DNA from: JBFWQM01 sp050249455
GTDB taxonomy: Bacteria; Pseudomonadota; Alphaproteobacteria; MPNO01; VGEU01
Reading direction: 5' to 3'
Assembly: GCA_050249455.1 (NCBI GenBank)
Contig: JBFWQM010000126.1
Coordinates: forward strand, 1 to 15,466
Length of the DNA: 15,466 nucleotides
Below, in pieces: positions 15,430 to 15,466 of the stretch. How positions within the stretch are numbered: the first letter of the stretch is position 1; every line of letters begins with the position of its first letter. Made by a program: the position numbers and the translations under genes. A model generated the notes under the pieces. It made no database searches. It was not told where the DNA came from and saw only the letters and a list, made by a program, of their open reading frames with translations.

Positions 15430-15466
15430 CTACTTCCCCGCGCGCTGCCGGCGGATCTGGTCGTAG
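15430..15466 (-). CDS. C-terminal codons of a gene entering from the right edge
   Basis: Read on the minus strand, the last bases give YDQIRRQRAGK followed by a TAG stop (15430-15432). The charged tail looks like a typical protein C-terminus, and the repeat between it and the convergent gene supports a gene end here. Eleven residues are too few to identify the product. Confidence 0.45.
   Translation of the reverse strand, partial: YDQIRRQRAGK

Overview
The window is GC-rich, tightly packed bacterial chromosome. Gene content and base composition point to an alphaproteobacterium, probably Rhodospirillales-like. The reasons are the ArsR-methyltransferase/metF/metH order, adjacent mlaA and mlaC, a DUF4212/VC_2705-type symporter with CBS-DUF294 and PAS-DnaQ neighbours, and GC-rich intergenic inverted repeats. 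This placement is inference; there is no rRNA, tRNA or other phylogenetic marker. No phage, insertion sequence, CRISPR or toxin-antitoxin system was seen.

Layout. (1) 1-3446, minus strand: an operon of an ArsR-type regulator fused to a methyltransferase-like domain (SahR-like), metF, and the 5' part of metH, which runs off the left edge. The genes are joined by 4-bp and 1-bp overlaps. An AT-rich near-palindrome at 3495-3514, upstream of the regulator, is a strong operator candidate. Together these make a self-controlled module for regenerating methionine in the SAM cycle. (2) 3725-5175, plus strand: mlaA and mlaC, the outer-membrane lipoprotein and periplasmic carrier of phospholipid transport, ending in a strong terminator. 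(3) 5241-6920, minus strand: ettA, the ribosome-associated ABC-F translation factor. (4) 7000-12847: a block around a sodium/solute symporter. It holds a membrane-anchored PAS-DnaQ exonuclease (+), a CBS-DUF294 nucleotidyltransferase (-), an uncharacterised helical protein (-), then the divergent DUF4212 small subunit and the large symporter (+), with a terminator. The symporter carries a textbook EF-hand-like loop. (5) 12951-14040, plus strand: three small uncharacterised membrane proteins, the first YggT-like. (6) 14078-15282, plus strand: an NAD-type short-chain dehydrogenase and a small uncharacterised soluble protein. (7) 15324-15405: a pair of inverted GC-rich repeat units between convergent genes, followed by the last codons of a minus-strand gene that enters from the right edge.

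Most of the window is housekeeping. The best leads are the SahR-like regulator with its operator, the signalling/nucleotidyltransferase/exonuclease genes clustered with the symporter, the EF-hand loop in that symporter, and two terminators with nearly the same stem. Starts that differ from the longest open frame were chosen from ribosome-binding sites and overlaps and are explained per gene.
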